64,000 nucleotides of DNA from an uncultured Clostridia bacterium (GCA_934254835.1 CAKQMI010000002.1:1-64000); one strand, 5' to 3'. Shown: positions 33,982 through 44,380, counted from the first letter of the stretch. A program made the numbers and translations. Notes: a model not told the origin generated them from the sequence alone.

Positions 33982-34430
33982 CAGAATCCGTATTTCCCGA
34001 GAGGCTCCAGCGACTTGTCGTATTCTTCGTCGTCGAGTTCTTGGAAGCGTTCGTTATAATTCTCCGCCGACCACAATTCGATTCTGTCAAACATTCCGAC
34101 GAAAACGACGTCCTTTTGGATTTTCGCGATGCGCCTTAAATTGGCGTCAAGCACAAAACGTCCTTGGTTGTCTTCTTCGGGAATCGACATCGTCGCAACC
34201 ATTCTGCGAATGGCGTCGGTGGCTTCCTTGCCCTCTTCGGTGACGAATGAAATGTTTTTGGACTTCTCTTCGTAAAGATTTGCAAACTGCTCTTGTGAGT
34301 AAATGAACAAGCAACCGCTCGTCCCGCGAACTATGGCAAAATTCTGACCGAGTTCCGCTTTGAGTTTTGCGGGGATACGTAAACGGTTTTTCTGGTCGAG
34401 TTGGTGATTGTACTTTCCGACGTATGCCAT
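33981..34430 (-). CDS. mraZ: Transcriptional regulator MraZ
   Basis: The 149-residue AbrB-fold regulator has the duplicated MraZ domains: YNHQLDQKNRLRIPAKLKAEL and QGRFVLDANLRRIAKI with the conserved DxxGR-like loops. It binds direct repeats upstream of its own operon and controls dcw transcription. Such repeats (AGTGGT, ten bases apart) overlap the -35 of its promoter here. AAAGGAGG lies upstream of the start codon. It is the first gene of the dcw cluster. Confidence 0.96.
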   Translation of the reverse strand: MAYVGKYNHQLDQKNRLRIPAKLKAELGQNFAIVRGTSGCLFIYSQEQFANLYEEKSKNISFVTEEGKEATDAIRRMVATMSIPEEDNQGRFVLDANLRRIAKIQKDVVFVGMFDRIELWSAENYNERFQELDDEEYDKSLEPLGKYGF

Positions 34431-34460
34431 AATTCCCTCCTTTAAGAAGTTTGTACACTA

Positions 34461-34495
34461 ATCATATCACATAGATTGACCACTTGCAACCACTT
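34461..34495 (-). promoter_or_regulatory. dcw promoter with MraZ-type direct repeats
   Basis: TTGCAA (34484-34489) and TATGAT (34461-34466) are 17 bases apart on the minus strand. AAGTGGTTGC and AAGTGGTCAA are ten-base-period repeats (about 34478-34496) covering the -35. A third AGTGGTC lies in the opposite orientation at 34614-34620. The pattern fits the known MraZ operator style of short phased G-rich repeats. Confidence 0.65.
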
Positions 34496-34693
34496 TTAGC
34501 AATTTTTTTTGATTTTTTTCAGAAAAATTTTGTAAATTTTCTTAAATCCGTCGTTTTAATAGCAAATTTTCGACATAAATAGTAATATTTTGCTATTGAC
34601 AGAAAATTGTTGTAGTGGTCAGCGTTCCCTAAGTTTTCGTGTTTGCCACCATATTATGCCCCAAAAGTCGATTTTGTGCAAGCGTTTTTACAT
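34496..34693. other. AT-rich region upstream of the dcw promoter
   Basis: About 200 bases with many A and T runs and one inverted AGTGGTC box. No gene, tRNA or strong hairpin was seen. It may contain upstream promoter elements. Confidence 0.4.
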
Positions 34694-34722
34694 AAAAAAA
34701 CAACCCGAAATTTATCGGGTTG
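34694..34722 (-). terminator. Terminator of the metallophosphoesterase gene
   Basis: CAACCCGA and TCGGGTTG (34701-34708, 34715-34722) form a stem followed by seven Ts on the minus strand, about 50 bases past the gene. Confidence 0.85.
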
Positions 34723-34769
34723 AAATTGCGGATTTTTAACTTTACTTCGTAAGGAAAAGTTTTTTGATT

Positions 34770-35471
34770 TTAATCTGCAGAAATTTCGTACAAGCGATTG
34801 CCCAACTTGTCGCACGACGTCATGATATATTCGATTCCGTTTTTTTCATGTGAAATTTCTGTCCTTCCACGCGCGCCGTGCAAGTGTCCGTACACCACTT
34901 TTTTGACGCCGTATTTTTCAGAAAGCAAGGTAAAGTCGCTGTCGGCGTTGTTCAGTTCGAACGGCGGGTAATGGAGCATTGCGATAATCTCGTCGCCCTC
35001 TTCTTGCATTTTCTTTGCCTCGGTCAAAGAAAGTTCGTATCTTATGACTTCTCTTTTATAAACTTTTTCGTCCTCGGGCGTCTTGTTGGACTCGGGCAAA
35101 GTCCAGCCACGCGTCCCGCAAAAAACGTATTTGCCGAATTTCAGGGCGTTGTTTTGTATCGCATAAATGTTTTTTTCGGCAAAAATATTGAAAAGTTTTG
35201 TATAGCTTTGCCACCAATAGTCGTGATTTCCGCGGATTATTATCTTTTTTCCTTTCAATTTTTCGATTTCTCGGACGTCAACAAGCGCGTTTTCAAAGGT
35301 CATCGCCCAGGATAAATCGCCGGCAAGCAATACGATATCGTCGTCGGTCACTTTCTCCTGCCAGTCCGCGACGATTTGCTCGAAATGGTTTTCCCACATC
35401 GTTCCGAACACGTCCATCGGTTTATCCGACGAAAACGATAAATGAAGGTCTGAAATTGCAAAAATTCTCAT
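34770..35471 (-). CDS. Metallophosphoesterase
   Basis: The 233-residue calcineurin-like phosphoesterase binds two metal ions. Visible ligands are ISDLHLSF (Asp-x-His), LLAGDLSWAM (GDxxW/GD), IRGNHDYWW (GNHD) and the late YGHLHGARGR (GHxH-like). No signal peptide or membrane anchor is present, so it is cytoplasmic. The closest pattern is that of small Clostridial phosphohydrolases of unknown substrate. It is monocistronic, with a terminator about 50 bases downstream. It is divergent from the coat-like gene at 35622. Confidence 0.88.
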   Translation of the reverse strand: MRIFAISDLHLSFSSDKPMDVFGTMWENHFEQIVADWQEKVTDDDIVLLAGDLSWAMTFENALVDVREIEKLKGKKIIIRGNHDYWWQSYTKLFNIFAEKNIYAIQNNALKFGKYVFCGTRGWTLPESNKTPEDEKVYKREVIRYELSLTEAKKMQEEGDEIIAMLHYPPFELNNADSDFTLLSEKYGVKKVVYGHLHGARGRTEISHEKNGIEYIMTSCDKLGNRLYEISAD

Positions 35472-35566
35472 ACTAATAGATTGCGCGCACGCTTTTTATA
35501 TCGTTCTAATATATATACTTGTTATATCATATTATATAAAACTTTTCAAGCACTGGCGCGAATTTC

Positions 35567-35594
35567 ACAAAAAATTTATGCATTACATAAAATA
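35567..35594 (+). promoter_or_regulatory. Candidate SigK-type promoter of the coat-like gene
   Basis: AC (35567-35568), 17 bases, then CATAAAATA (35586-35594) fits the SigK consensus AC-N16/17-CATANNNTA. It ends 27 bases before the ATG, which has GGAGGTG upstream. The same spacing occurs before sigK. Confidence 0.6.
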
Positions 35595-35621
35595 AGGTAT
35601 AAACGCTTTGGAGGTGTAAAA

Positions 35622-36269
35622 ATGTCGTTTTGCAATACCCTAAAACCCGACAGGACGCCCGGACCGATTTCCGGCAATCCACTGCATAATCTGTGCGAGC
35701 GTGCCTGCATACAAGTCAGAAAAGTCTTTGACGCGTGTATCAATCAGTCGTCACTTGAAAACTACGGCGTGACGATCACAAATCCCACGCCCGCAAACTA
35801 TGCCACTCCTCTGACTTTCGTGTCCGCCGCTTCGACGTCGGCAGTCGGGACGATTTCCAACCTTATCGTCACCCCGCTGTCGGGCGATAATCCCCACAAC
35901 TCGCGCGTGCAGGCAACGATAACTATCCCCATCGAGGTGATTTTCGTCGACGCCAACAACGTCGAAGGCAGAGGCGTTGCGGAAATAGTCGTCAACGAGG
36001 ACGTCATCATGTGCTTCCCCGACAACTCGGTTATCCCCGTCGAGATTGCGTCGACCGTCAACGCGGTGTCCCCGCAAGGCGAATGGACGGAAGGACTTTC
36101 CTTTTCAATCACTTGTTGCGTGACCGTCGTCTTAAAAGCCGAGGCGGAAGTCGAACTTTTGGTGCCGTCGTACGGCTATTGCTACATACCGCCTTGTCAG
36201 GCGTATACGCAGGAAGTTTGCACGGGTGTTTTCGACCTGCCGTTGTTTCCGACGTCCGTCACGAGATAA
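35622..36269 (+). CDS. Probable spore coat-type protein (hypothetical)
   Basis: The 215-residue protein begins MSFCNTLKPDRTPGPISGNP and has the segment CERACIQVRKVFDACINQ, then a beta-rich Val/Thr/Ser-rich body and a C-terminal part with paired Cys (ITCCVTV, YCYIPPCQAY). Similar Clostridial proteins are annotated as hypothetical or spore-associated. The SigK-like promoter, Cys content and lack of signal peptide support a mother-cell-made coat protein. The start is fixed by GGAGGTG; the frame is open upstream but without support. It is followed by a strong terminator, so the gene is monocistronic. Confidence 0.75.
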   Translation: MSFCNTLKPDRTPGPISGNPLHNLCERACIQVRKVFDACINQSSLENYGVTITNPTPANYATPLTFVSAASTSAVGTISNLIVTPLSGDNPHNSRVQATITIPIEVIFVDANNVEGRGVAEIVVNEDVIMCFPDNSVIPVEIASTVNAVSPQGEWTEGLSFSITCCVTVVLKAEAEVELLVPSYGYCYIPPCQAYTQEVCTGVFDLPLFPTSVTR

Positions 36270-36292
36270 CGCCAAAGTTTTCACAAAACAAT

Positions 36293-36327
36293 GAACGGAC
36301 GCAATTCATTTTGCGTCCGTTCTTTTT
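36293..36327 (+). terminator. Terminator of the coat-like gene
   Basis: GAACGGACGCAA and TTGCGTCCGTTC form a 12-pair stem with a TTCATT loop, followed by a T-run. Confidence 0.92.
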
Positions 36328-36387
36328 CAAAAATTTTGTCGATTTATTTGGAAATACTATGAAAAACGGCTTATTTTAGAATACTTC

Positions 36388-36978
36388 CTACACATTTTCA
36401 AGGATTTGAGCAATTCTTTCGAGGATTTCGCTCTTTCCCGTTTTTTCGCTGGACGACACCGCATAGATGTTATCCACCCCTATTCCCACCTTTGTGGCGA
36501 TGTTTTGCAACGACTTTTTTTGTTGCATTTTCGACAATTTATCGGCTTTCGTTGCGATTACCGAAAACTGGAAATTGTAGTGGAAAAGGTAATTTATCAT
36601 CTGCATATCGTCCTTTGTAGGATCGTGACGAATGTCCAAAAGCACGAAAACGTGCACAAGATTTTGACCGTTTTCAAAGTACCCTTCAATCATCGGTCCC
36701 CACTTTGCCTTTTCCTCTTTGCTGACTTTTGCATAGCCGTATCCCGGCAAATCCACAAAGTAAAACTCACCGCCGTTGATTTCAAAAAAGTTGATAAGCC
36801 TTGTGCGACCGGGATCCGACGACGTCCTTGCAAGCCTGTTTTGGTTGACCATAAAATTGATGAACGACGACTTGCCGACGTTGGACTTCCCTACAATGGC
36901 GATTTCGGGCGCGTCGAATGACGGGATTGCCCTCCCGTTGGAAACCGACTGAATGAATTTTGCGCTTTTAATTTCCAT
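36388..36978 (-). CDS. engB: Ribosome biogenesis GTPase YsxC/EngB
   Basis: The 196-residue GTPase is needed for 50S subunit assembly. G1 is [13 protein letters not shown]3 is [10 protein letters not shown]4 is ATKADKL and G5 is VSSSEKTG. The TRLINFFEI switch region is typical. Length is normal. It directly follows lon with two bases between them, the classical lon-ysxC order, and is the last gene of the tig-clpP-clpX-lon-engB series. Confidence 0.97.
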   Translation of the reverse strand: MEIKSAKFIQSVSNGRAIPSFDAPEIAIVGKSNVGKSSFINFMVNQNRLARTSSDPGRTRLINFFEINGGEFYFVDLPGYGYAKVSKEEKAKWGPMIEGYFENGQNLVHVFVLLDIRHDPTKDDMQMINYLFHYNFQFSVIATKADKLSKMQQKKSLQNIATKVGIGVDNIYAVSSSEKTGKSEILERIAQILENV

Positions 36979-36980
36979 AA

Positions 36981-39275
36981 TTATTTCTCGATTGCCGTCT
37001 CGAAAACTTCCGACACGTTTTGTACGGGCAAAAATTTCAACCCTTTTTTGACGCTTTCGGGAATTTCCGCAAGGTCTTTTACGTTGTCAACGGGGATCAA
37101 AACGACTTTTATTCCCGCGCGCATGGCGGCAAGCGTCTTTTCTTTCAGCCCGCCGATGGGCAACACTTTCCCGCGCAGAGTGATTTCACCCGTCATCGCG
37201 ACGTCGTTTCTGACGCCCTTCCCGGTGAGCGCGGACAGCACCGCCGTTGCAATGGTAATTCCTGCGGACGGTCCGTCTTTGGGGATTGCGCCCTCGGGGA
37301 CGTGAATGTGGATATCCTTGTCCTTGAACGCACTTTCGGGAATATCGTAGTCGTCGGCGTGCGCGTGGATATAACTTATCGCCGTCCTTGCGCTTTCTTT
37401 CATAACGTCGCCGAGATGACCTGTCAAAAGTATCTCGCCCTTTCCGTTGACGATTGAAACCTCGATTGTCAAAATTTCACCGCCGACGGCAGTCCAAGCA
37501 AGCCCCGTCGCGCTTCCTACCTCGCTATGTTCGGGTTTTTCGTTTTCAAGATATTTTTCAACACCCAAAAATTCTTTGACGTTGTCCTTGGTCACGACGA
37601 TTTTTTCGGGCGCGCTTCCCGACACGATTTGCACAGCGACTTTTCTCATGACGTTGGCAATTTCTTTTTCAAGTCCCCTCACACCGCTTTCACGGGTATA
37701 AGCGTAAATGATTTTTTCGATGCCGTCGTCGGTAAAGGTTAATCTGTCGTTTGTGATGCCGTGCGCTTTCAGTTGTTTTTCGATGAGGTGTTTTTTGGCG
37801 ATTTGCACCTTTTCTTCGGGCGTATAACCGCTCATTTCGATGATTTCCATACGGTCGAACAACGGCGCGGGGATTGCGTCGGGGTTGTTGGCGGTCGTGA
37901 TGAAAATCACCTTGGACAAATCGAACGGAATTTCGAGATAGTTGTCGCGAAAAGCGTTGTTTTGCTCGGGATCCAGCACTTCAAGGAGCGCGCTGGACGG
38001 ATCGCCCTTAAAATCGGACGCGAGTTTGTCGATTTCGTCCATCAAAAACACGGGGTTCATCGTGCCGGCAATACGGATATTGCTGATAATTCGTCCCGGC
38101 ATTGCGCCGACGTAAGTTTTGCGATGTCCGCGAATTTCCGCCTCGTCGCGGATACCGCCGAGGCTCATTCTGACGTATTTTCTGTTCAACGCCCTTGCAA
38201 TGCTTCGGACAATCGACGTTTTGCCGACGCCCGGAGGTCCGACCAAACAAATAATCGGCTCGCGTTTCTCGTCGGTGAGTTGTCTGACCGCCAGAAATTC
38301 CAGTATTCTTTCCTTTATTTTTTCAAGCCCGTAGTGGTCCTCGTCCAAGATTTTTTTGGCGTTTTCGATGTCGTTGTTGTCCTCGCTCTCGACGCCCCAC
38401 GGCAAGTCGAAAACAAAGTCGAAATAATTCCTCGAAATGGCATAATCGGGGCTTGAAGTGGGCATTTTTGCGTTGCGCTCGATGTCCTTTTTCAGTTTTT
38501 TCTTGCTTTCATCGGGAATGGGCAACTTGTCCGCTTTCAACATTAAATCGTCGTCGTCCTCGTCGCCGAGTTCCTCCTGAATTGCTTTTATTTGCTCGCG
38601 AAGGTAGTATTCTTTCTGACCTTTGTCGATACTTTCGCGTACTTTTCGATTGATTTTCTTTTCGATTTTGGCGATTTCGAGTTCCTCTTCCAAAAAGTCC
38701 AACAGTTCGTCGTACTTTTCGATGACGTCGTCGATTTCCAAAAATCCCTGTCTGTCGGGGATATCCATAAGATGCGCCGTGCGGTACAAAAACGCCACGG
38801 GTTCTTCGGTTTCGCTCAGGATATTAAAGACGTCTTTCGTTGCCCGCTCGCCCACGAAATAATGCTCCTCGACGACGGACATACATTTTCTTCTGTACGC
38901 TTTCGCCTCGAGAGTGCGCGCGTGCAATTCTTTCATCGGCTCGTAAGAGGCAACGAAAAAATCGGGGTTATCGACGTAACCCGTAATTTTGACTTTTTTG
39001 ATGCCGTCCACGATAATTCTCAGAGTTTCGCCACCGCCGGAGATGACCTGAACGACGCGAGCAAGCACGCCGACCGTGTTGATTCCGTCCGTACCGGGAT
39101 TGCTTTCGTCGGTGTTGATTTGACGACACAAAAGGATTTTTCCGTTTCTGTTTTTAACGGCGTCGGTAACCGCCGAGACAGATTTTTTCCTGCCGACGTC
39201 AAAATTTACCGTAGTATTTGGAAAAACCGTTAATCCCCTGAGGGGGATTAGCGGTAAATCAAAGTTTTTTTGCAT
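36981..39275 (-). CDS. lon: ATP-dependent protease Lon
   Basis: The 764-residue protease degrades misfolded and regulatory proteins in the cytoplasm. The N-terminal substrate domain ([23 protein letters not shown]) is followed by a coiled linker, the AAA+ module ([28 protein letters not shown]) and the peptidase domain with the catalytic Ser in [19 protein letters not shown] and Lys in [11 protein letters not shown]. Length is typical of LonA. clpX precedes it by 12 bases. Confidence 0.98.
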   Translation of the reverse strand: MQKNFDLPLIPLRGLTVFPNTTVNFDVGRKKSVSAVTDAVKNRNGKILLCRQINTDESNPGTDGINTVGVLARVVQVISGGGETLRIIVDGIKKVKITGYVDNPDFFVASYEPMKELHARTLEAKAYRRKCMSVVEEHYFVGERATKDVFNILSETEEPVAFLYRTAHLMDIPDRQGFLEIDDVIEKYDELLDFLEEELEIAKIEKKINRKVRESIDKGQKEYYLREQIKAIQEELGDEDDDDLMLKADKLPIPDESKKKLKKDIERNAKMPTSSPDYAISRNYFDFVFDLPWGVESEDNNDIENAKKILDEDHYGLEKIKERILEFLAVRQLTDEKREPIICLVGPPGVGKTSIVRSIARALNRKYVRMSLGGIRDEAEIRGHRKTYVGAMPGRIISNIRIAGTMNPVFLMDEIDKLASDFKGDPSSALLEVLDPEQNNAFRDNYLEIPFDLSKVIFITTANNPDAIPAPLFDRMEIIEMSGYTPEEKVQIAKKHLIEKQLKAHGITNDRLTFTDDGIEKIIYAYTRESGVRGLEKEIANVMRKVAVQIVSGSAPEKIVVTKDNVKEFLGVEKYLENEKPEHSEVGSATGLAWTAVGGEILTIEVSIVNGKGEILLTGHLGDVMKESARTAISYIHAHADDYDIPESAFKDKDIHIHVPEGAIPKDGPSAGITIATAVLSALTGKGVRNDVAMTGEITLRGKVLPIGGLKEKTLAAMRAGIKVVLIPVDNVKDLAEIPESVKKGLKFLPVQNVSEVFETAIEK

Positions 39276-39287
39276 ATATGCTCCGTG

Positions 39288-40532
39288 TCAGGCGATCTTG
39301 CGTCTGACGATTTCCGCGGGTACGCCTTTTTCGACTGTATCACCGCTTATGATGACTTTTTCGATTGATTTATCGCCGGGGATTTTGTACATTACGTCCA
39401 GCATAATTTGTTCCAAAATGGCACGCAGTCCCCTTGCGCCCGTCTTCAACGCGATGGCTTTTTTGGCGACCGCCGACAATGCGCTGTCGTCGAATACAAG
39501 TTCCACCCCGTCGAGTTTCAGCATTTTTTGATACTGCTTGACAAGCGAGTTTTTGGGCTCGGTCAAAATCCTGATGAGCGCGGATTCGTCCAGTTCGTCA
39601 ATCGAAACGACAATGGGAAGTCTGCCGACGAATTCGGGAATAAGACCGAATTTAATAAGGTCGTCGGGTTGAATATCCCTGATGATGTCGCTGTATTTTT
39701 TGTCCTTATCCTCTTTCAGCACCGAGTTGAAGCCCAAGGACGAGTTGTCCGTGCGCTTGCCGATGATGCTGTCCAGCCCCACGAACGCTCCACCGCAAAT
39801 AAACAGGATATTGGTTGTATCGATTTGGTACATTTCCTGCATGGGGTGTTTGCGCCCGCCCTGCGGAGGCACGTTGGCGACGGTGCTTTCGATGATTTTG
39901 AGCAACGCTTGTTGCACGCCTTCGCCGGACACGTCGCGAGTTATCGACACGTTTTCGCTCTTCCTTGCGATTTTGTCGATTTCGTCGATATAGATAATTC
40001 CCTGTTCGGCGCGCCTGATCTCGCCGTCGGCGGACTGGATAAGTTTCAAAAGAATGTTTTCGACGTCTTCGCCGACATAGCCGGCTTCCGTCAAAGTCGT
40101 CGCATCGGCGACCGCAAACGGAACGTTGAGGATATCCGCAAGAGTGCGCGCAAGCAATGTCTTGCCACAGCCTGTGGGGCCAAGCAACAAGACGTTACTT
40201 TTGTCCAAAACGACGTCGTCATCGTCGGATCTTTTGTTACTGCCGATCCTTTTGTAGTGGTTGTAAACAGCCACCGACAACACTTTTTTGGCGGAATCCT
40301 GACCGATGATATAGTCGTCAAGACGCGCTTTGATTTCCTCGGGCGTCGGCAATTTGAAAGAGTCGATATTCGGCGTATCGGCTTCGATATACTCCTTTTC
40401 GAGAATATCGTTGCACTCGTCGATGCACTCGTCGCAGATGGTAACCCCGTTGGGGCCCGCGATGAGTTTCAACACTTCGTCCTCGCTTTTACCGCAGAAG
40501 GAACAATATTGTTTTACAGTTTTTTCTTCCAT
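39288..40532 (-). CDS. clpX: ClpX, ATPase subunit of ClpXP
   Basis: The 414-residue AAA+ unfoldase has the N-terminal zinc-binding domain ([12 protein letters not shown] ... [10 protein letters not shown]), the P-loop [15 protein letters not shown], Walker [12 protein letters not shown], the pore region and the IGF-type loop for ClpP docking (IIGKRT precedes a LGFNSV segment). The RRxxF-like sensor 2 [10 protein letters not shown] is present. It delivers unfolded substrates to ClpP, whose gene precedes it by six bases. Confidence 0.98.
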   Translation of the reverse strand: MEEKTVKQYCSFCGKSEDEVLKLIAGPNGVTICDECIDECNDILEKEYIEADTPNIDSFKLPTPEEIKARLDDYIIGQDSAKKVLSVAVYNHYKRIGSNKRSDDDDVVLDKSNVLLLGPTGCGKTLLARTLADILNVPFAVADATTLTEAGYVGEDVENILLKLIQSADGEIRRAEQGIIYIDEIDKIARKSENVSITRDVSGEGVQQALLKIIESTVANVPPQGGRKHPMQEMYQIDTTNILFICGGAFVGLDSIIGKRTDNSSLGFNSVLKEDKDKKYSDIIRDIQPDDLIKFGLIPEFVGRLPIVVSIDELDESALIRILTEPKNSLVKQYQKMLKLDGVELVFDDSALSAVAKKAIALKTGARGLRAILEQIMLDVMYKIPGDKSIEKVIISGDTVEKGVPAEIVRRKIA

Positions 40533-40538
40533 ATACTC

Positions 40539-41135
40539 CTAATTATGGCGGGGATATATAATTTTATCGACGATACCGTAAGCAAGAGCCTCTTCGGCGG
40601 ACATAAAGTTGTCGCGGTCGGTATCGCGCTCGATAACGGAGATATCCTGCCCCGTCATTTCCGCGAGATATCTGTTCATTTTCTCTTTGGTTTTGGCGAT
40701 GTGTTGCGCGGCAAGAATGATATCGCTTGCCTGACCTTGCGCGCCACCCAAAGGTTGGTGAATCATAATTTCGCTGTTGGGAAGCGCATAGCGTTTGCCC
40801 TTCGCGCCCGCTGCAAGCAGGAACGCACCCATCGACGCCGACAGACCGATTGAAATGGTGCTGACGTCGCATTTGATATAGTTCATCGTATCGAAAATCG
40901 CCATGCCGTCGGTGACACTGCCACCGGGGCTGTTGATGTACAACGCGATATCCTTGTGAGGATCACGCGCCTCGAGATAGATAAGTTGAGCGATAATGTA
41001 GTTTGCAAGGTCGGTGTTGACTTCACCGCTCAAAAAAATTATTCTGTCTTCGAGAAGCCTCGAAGCGAGGTCGTATTGACGCTCGCCCCTGTTGGTTTGC
41101 TCGACGACGCTAATCATTTTTTCATTAACGTTCAT
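40539..41135 (-). CDS. clpP: ClpP protease subunit
   Basis: The 198-residue serine peptidase has the catalytic Ser101 ([11 protein letters not shown]), His126 ([15 protein letters not shown]) and a downstream Asp in [16 protein letters not shown]. The N-terminal axial loop follows [19 protein letters not shown]. It assembles into a tetradecamer that works with ClpX, encoded next. It lies downstream of trigger factor, 57 bases from its stop, probably in the same transcript. Confidence 0.98.
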   Translation of the reverse strand: MNVNEKMISVVEQTNRGERQYDLASRLLEDRIIFLSGEVNTDLANYIIAQLIYLEARDPHKDIALYINSPGGSVTDGMAIFDTMNYIKCDVSTISIGLSASMGAFLLAAGAKGKRYALPNSEIMIHQPLGGAQGQASDIILAAQHIAKTKEKMNRYLAEMTGQDISVIERDTDRDNFMSAEEALAYGIVDKIIYPRHN

Positions 41136-41191
41136 AAAACTCTCCGAAATTATTTTATACTTTTTCCCGCTATATATTCGACAAGGAATAC

Positions 41192-42478
41192 TTACTTCGC
41201 GGGGTTGAGTTCCTTAAGTTTTGCCATAAGAGCGTCGGTGAGGCTTTGGTTCAGAAGATAGGTCAAATATCTCGGATCCATAGTCTTTTTGTACTCTTCG
41301 ACGGACTTGTCCTGACCTTTTGCCATTTCTTCGATTTTCTTATTGACGGATTCTTCGTCGGGAAGAATGTTTTCGGCTTTGATGACAGCCTCGAGGACAA
41401 GACGAATCTTTACGTTTCTTTCGGCGGCCTCGCGATAGTCTTCTGCCATCTTTTCGCGCGTGATGCCCGAGAATTTAAGATAATCGTCCAACTTCATACC
41501 TTGGTACATAAGACGATATTCAAACTCTTTGATCATCTCGTCAACTTCGTCGGCGACCATGCACTCGGGCACTTCGACCTCGGCGTTTTTGACGATGGCT
41601 TCGACGCGTTTGTTTTCTTCGCTGATTTCGGCGCGTTCTTCGGCTTGCTTCACAAGACCTGCTTTGATGTCCTCTTTGTAAGCGTCAAGAGTGTCGAATT
41701 CCGAGACGTCTTTTGCGAAATCGTCGTTAAGTTCGGGCAGTTCCTTGACCTTGATTGCGTTGAGCGTGACAGTGAAAACTGCCTCTTTGCCCGCAAGATT
41801 GTCGGCGTACTCTTTGGGGAATGTGACGGTGATATCTTTCGTCTCGCCCTTCTTCATGCCTGCAACGCCTTCTTCAAAACCGGGGATAAAGGTTTTGCTT
41901 CCAAGTTCCAAATCATAGTCTTTGCCCGCTCCGCCCTCGAATTTGACGCCGTCGACAGCGCCTTCGAAATCGATATTGCAGATATCGCCTTTTTTGGCTT
42001 TTCTGACCTTTTCGATCTCAACGATACGAGCAGACTTGTCTTGCGCAAGCAAAAGTTCAGCCTGGACTTGGTCGTCGGTGACTTCGACTTTTTCTTTTGC
42101 GACTTTGATGCCCTTGTATTTGCCGAGTTTGACCTCGGGTTGGACGGTGATGGTGACCGCGAATTTCACTGATGCGGGGCTAACGTCCAAAATGTCCGCT
42201 TCGGGACGGCTGACCGGCTCGACCGTGGGTTCTTTCTCAAGCGCTTCTTCAAAGTACTTGGGAAGAATGATGTCCAAAGCGTCGTTCAAAAACACGTCTT
42301 TGCCGAATTCGGCCTCAAGCACCTTGCGGGGCACTTTGCCGGGACGGAAGCCTTCAAGTTTATATTTGCTTTTGTTCTTGTTGTAAGCTTCTTGGATAGC
42401 CGATTCTACTTCGGCTTCGTTGATTTCGATTGTAAATTTTACTTGACTTTTTTCAAGTTTTTCGAGTGTGTAGTTCAT
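41192..42478 (-). CDS. tig: Trigger factor
   Basis: The 428-residue ribosome-bound chaperone has the N-terminal ribosome-binding domain with the signature [13 protein letters not shown], a PPIase (FKBP-like) domain around [22 protein letters not shown], and the long helical C-terminal domain. The start at 42478 ([11 protein letters not shown]) is fixed by GGAGG; the frame extends 29 codons upstream without support. Its promoter, TTGCAA-17-TATATT, is at 42513-42541. It heads the quality-control cluster. Confidence 0.97.
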   Translation of the reverse strand: MNYTLEKLEKSQVKFTIEINEAEVESAIQEAYNKNKSKYKLEGFRPGKVPRKVLEAEFGKDVFLNDALDIILPKYFEEALEKEPTVEPVSRPEADILDVSPASVKFAVTITVQPEVKLGKYKGIKVAKEKVEVTDDQVQAELLLAQDKSARIVEIEKVRKAKKGDICNIDFEGAVDGVKFEGGAGKDYDLELGSKTFIPGFEEGVAGMKKGETKDITVTFPKEYADNLAGKEAVFTVTLNAIKVKELPELNDDFAKDVSEFDTLDAYKEDIKAGLVKQAEERAEISEENKRVEAIVKNAEVEVPECMVADEVDEMIKEFEYRLMYQGMKLDDYLKFSGITREKMAEDYREAAERNVKIRLVLEAVIKAENILPDEESVNKKIEEMAKGQDKSVEEYKKTMDPRYLTYLLNQSLTDALMAKLKELNPAK

Positions 42479-42512
42479 AAAACCTCCAAATATTGCTACC
42501 GTAAGCCTTACT

Positions 42513-42541
42513 AATATAACATATATATAATTATTTTGCAA
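42513..42541 (-). promoter_or_regulatory. tig promoter
   Basis: TTGCAA (42536-42541) and TATATT (42513-42518) are 17 bases apart on the minus strand. This is one of four promoters in the window with TTGCAA as -35. Confidence 0.7.
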
Positions 42542-42611
42542 TATAAAATCCCTATTTTCACTCATTGATTTTGTCGATTTTTGTCATTTTTTGTTAATAT
42601 TTGTCACACGC

Positions 42612-42640
42612 TTGAAAATAAATCGCCGATACGCTATACT
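42612..42640 (+). promoter_or_regulatory. rqcH promoter, leaderless geometry
   Basis: TTGAAA (42612-42617) and TATACT (42635-42640) are 17 bases apart. The ATG follows after six bases, so the expected first transcribed base is the A of the ATG. No ribosome-binding sequence is present. Confidence 0.7.
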
Positions 42641-42646
42641 TTTTGT

Positions 42647-44347
42647 ATGCCACAAGACCTTTTAACGCTAAAATCGTTGCAAAAAGAACTGAAATCACTG
42701 CTTAACGGCGGTAAGATACAAAAAATCAACCAGCCCGAAAAAGACGAGGTACGCTTCGTCGTGTATTCGGGTGGGACTTCGTACGTCCTCGTTGCGTCGG
42801 CAAACCCCAACACCGCAAGGATTCATATCGCCTACGACAAAAAAGAAAATCCTTATTCCGCCCCCGCCTTTTGCATGCTTTTGAGAAAGCATCTGCTCGG
42901 CGCGACGATTAAGGATATTTCCATATTAAACGACGACCGCGTTTTCAAAATCTCGCTCTCGGCACGCACCGAAATGCAGGACGTCAAAGACTTTTTCCTT
43001 ATCGTCGAATTGATGGGACGATACAGCAACGTCATACTTTTGGACGAAAAGGAAATCGTGCTGGACGCGATAGTCAGAATCGGCGTCAGCGAAAAAGGCA
43101 GACGCGTCATTATGCCCGGGGTGAAATATACCCCGCAATCGAAAGGCGACAAGGCGGAACTTTACGATTCAAACGGCATAAAAACCCGCCTCGAAACTTC
43201 CGACAAACCAACCCTTTACGACGCACTTTTGTCGTCGGTCAACGGACTGTCGAAGCAAAGCGCAAAAGAGATTTCGTGGCGAGCGAACGACGCCGAAAAC
43301 CCTGTGGAAAAAGCCGTGCAAGAAATTACATTTTTGGACGATATTTTTGGAAAATCCGCATTCAAACCGTGTGTTTTGAAAGATTATTCAGACTTTTTTG
43401 TCACACCGTATTTGTCGCTCGCAAGCGAAAACGACTTTATTTTCTTACCCACTTTGAACGGAGCGGTCAACGCTTGTTTCACCCTTTCCGACAAGGCTCA
43501 ACGCGAAAAAAATTACTTCAAAGACGTCGTCGTTTTGACCAAAAGACACCGCGATAAACTCTTGAAAAAAATCGAGATTGCGCACGAAAAACTCGTCGAG
43601 TGCGACGACATGGAAAACGTCAGAATTTCTGCCGAACTTCTTTCAAACAATCTTTATAAAGTAAATCGTGGCGACGCGTCAGTCACCGTCGAAAACTACT
43701 ATGACGATATGCGCCCCCTCACGATAAACCTTGACGTCACGAAGACGCCCGGGCAAAACGTACAACACCTTTTTAACAAGTATAATAAGCTGAAGCGCGC
43801 AAAGGAAATCTCGCATCGACAAATCGAGGAATACCAAAAAGAACTGGACTACGTCAACTCAATTATCGACGCCCTCTCCCGTGCCGAACTTTCGGACGCC
43901 GAAAACATAAAAGAGGAACTCGTCGCCCTCAAAATCATCAAAAAACAAGGCGGAAATCAGCGCAAAAAATCCGTAGTAAAATCCGCGCCGAAGACTTATG
44001 AAGTTGACGGATTTACAATCTACGTCGGCACCAACAATATATTGAACAACGAGGTTACTTTCAAAATCGGCAGGTCGTTCGACGTGTGGCTACATGTCAA
44101 AAATCACCACGGAAGTCACGTAATTATCAGAAAAAACAACGAAAACGACGCAATTCCCGACTCGGTTTTGTCATCTGCCGCAGAAACCGCCGCATACTTT
44201 TCAGAGGCTTCGAACTCCGAAAACGTCGCGGTTGACTACACCGAACGCCGAAACGTCCGCCGCATCAAAGACGCCGGTCTCGGCATGGTAAATTACGACG
44301 ACTACAAAACGATTTTCGTCACCCCGAAAAACAATCTGAAAAAATAA
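42647..44347 (+). CDS. rqcH: RqcH (NFACT/FbpA family)
   Basis: The 566-residue protein recruits alanyl-tRNA to stalled 50S subunits and adds C-terminal Ala tails to arrested nascent chains. It has NFACT-N (LLNGGKIQKINQPEKDEVRFVV ... RKHLLGATI), the central helical coiled part around residues 270-420, and the NFACT-R domain (VGTNNILNNEVTFKIGRSFDVWLHVKNHHGSHVIIR). Homologues were once called fibronectin-binding proteins. The start at 42647 matches the family N-terminus. It has no Shine-Dalgarno site, and the promoter lies so close that the mRNA is probably leaderless. Confidence 0.95.
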   Translation: MPQDLLTLKSLQKELKSLLNGGKIQKINQPEKDEVRFVVYSGGTSYVLVASANPNTARIHIAYDKKENPYSAPAFCMLLRKHLLGATIKDISILNDDRVFKISLSARTEMQDVKDFFLIVELMGRYSNVILLDEKEIVLDAIVRIGVSEKGRRVIMPGVKYTPQSKGDKAELYDSNGIKTRLETSDKPTLYDALLSSVNGLSKQSAKEISWRANDAENPVEKAVQEITFLDDIFGKSAFKPCVLKDYSDFFVTPYLSLASENDFIFLPTLNGAVNACFTLSDKAQREKNYFKDVVVLTKRHRDKLLKKIEIAHEKLVECDDMENVRISAELLSNNLYKVNRGDASVTVENYYDDMRPLTINLDVTKTPGQNVQHLFNKYNKLKRAKEISHRQIEEYQKELDYVNSIIDALSRAELSDAENIKEELVALKIIKKQGGNQRKKSVVKSAPKTYEVDGFTIYVGTNNILNNEVTFKIGRSFDVWLHVKNHHGSHVIIRKNNENDAIPDSVLSSAAETAAYFSEASNSENVAVDYTERRNVRRIKDAGLGMVNYDDYKTIFVTPKNNLKK

Positions 44348-44380
44348 CCGTCAACAACATTCTGCCTGAATTTTCCCAAC

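Noticed and set aside
39408..40853. Long open frame antisense to clpX and clpP (481 codons)
   Set aside because: It overlaps two certain genes, has no start signal, and its low-complexity product matches nothing.
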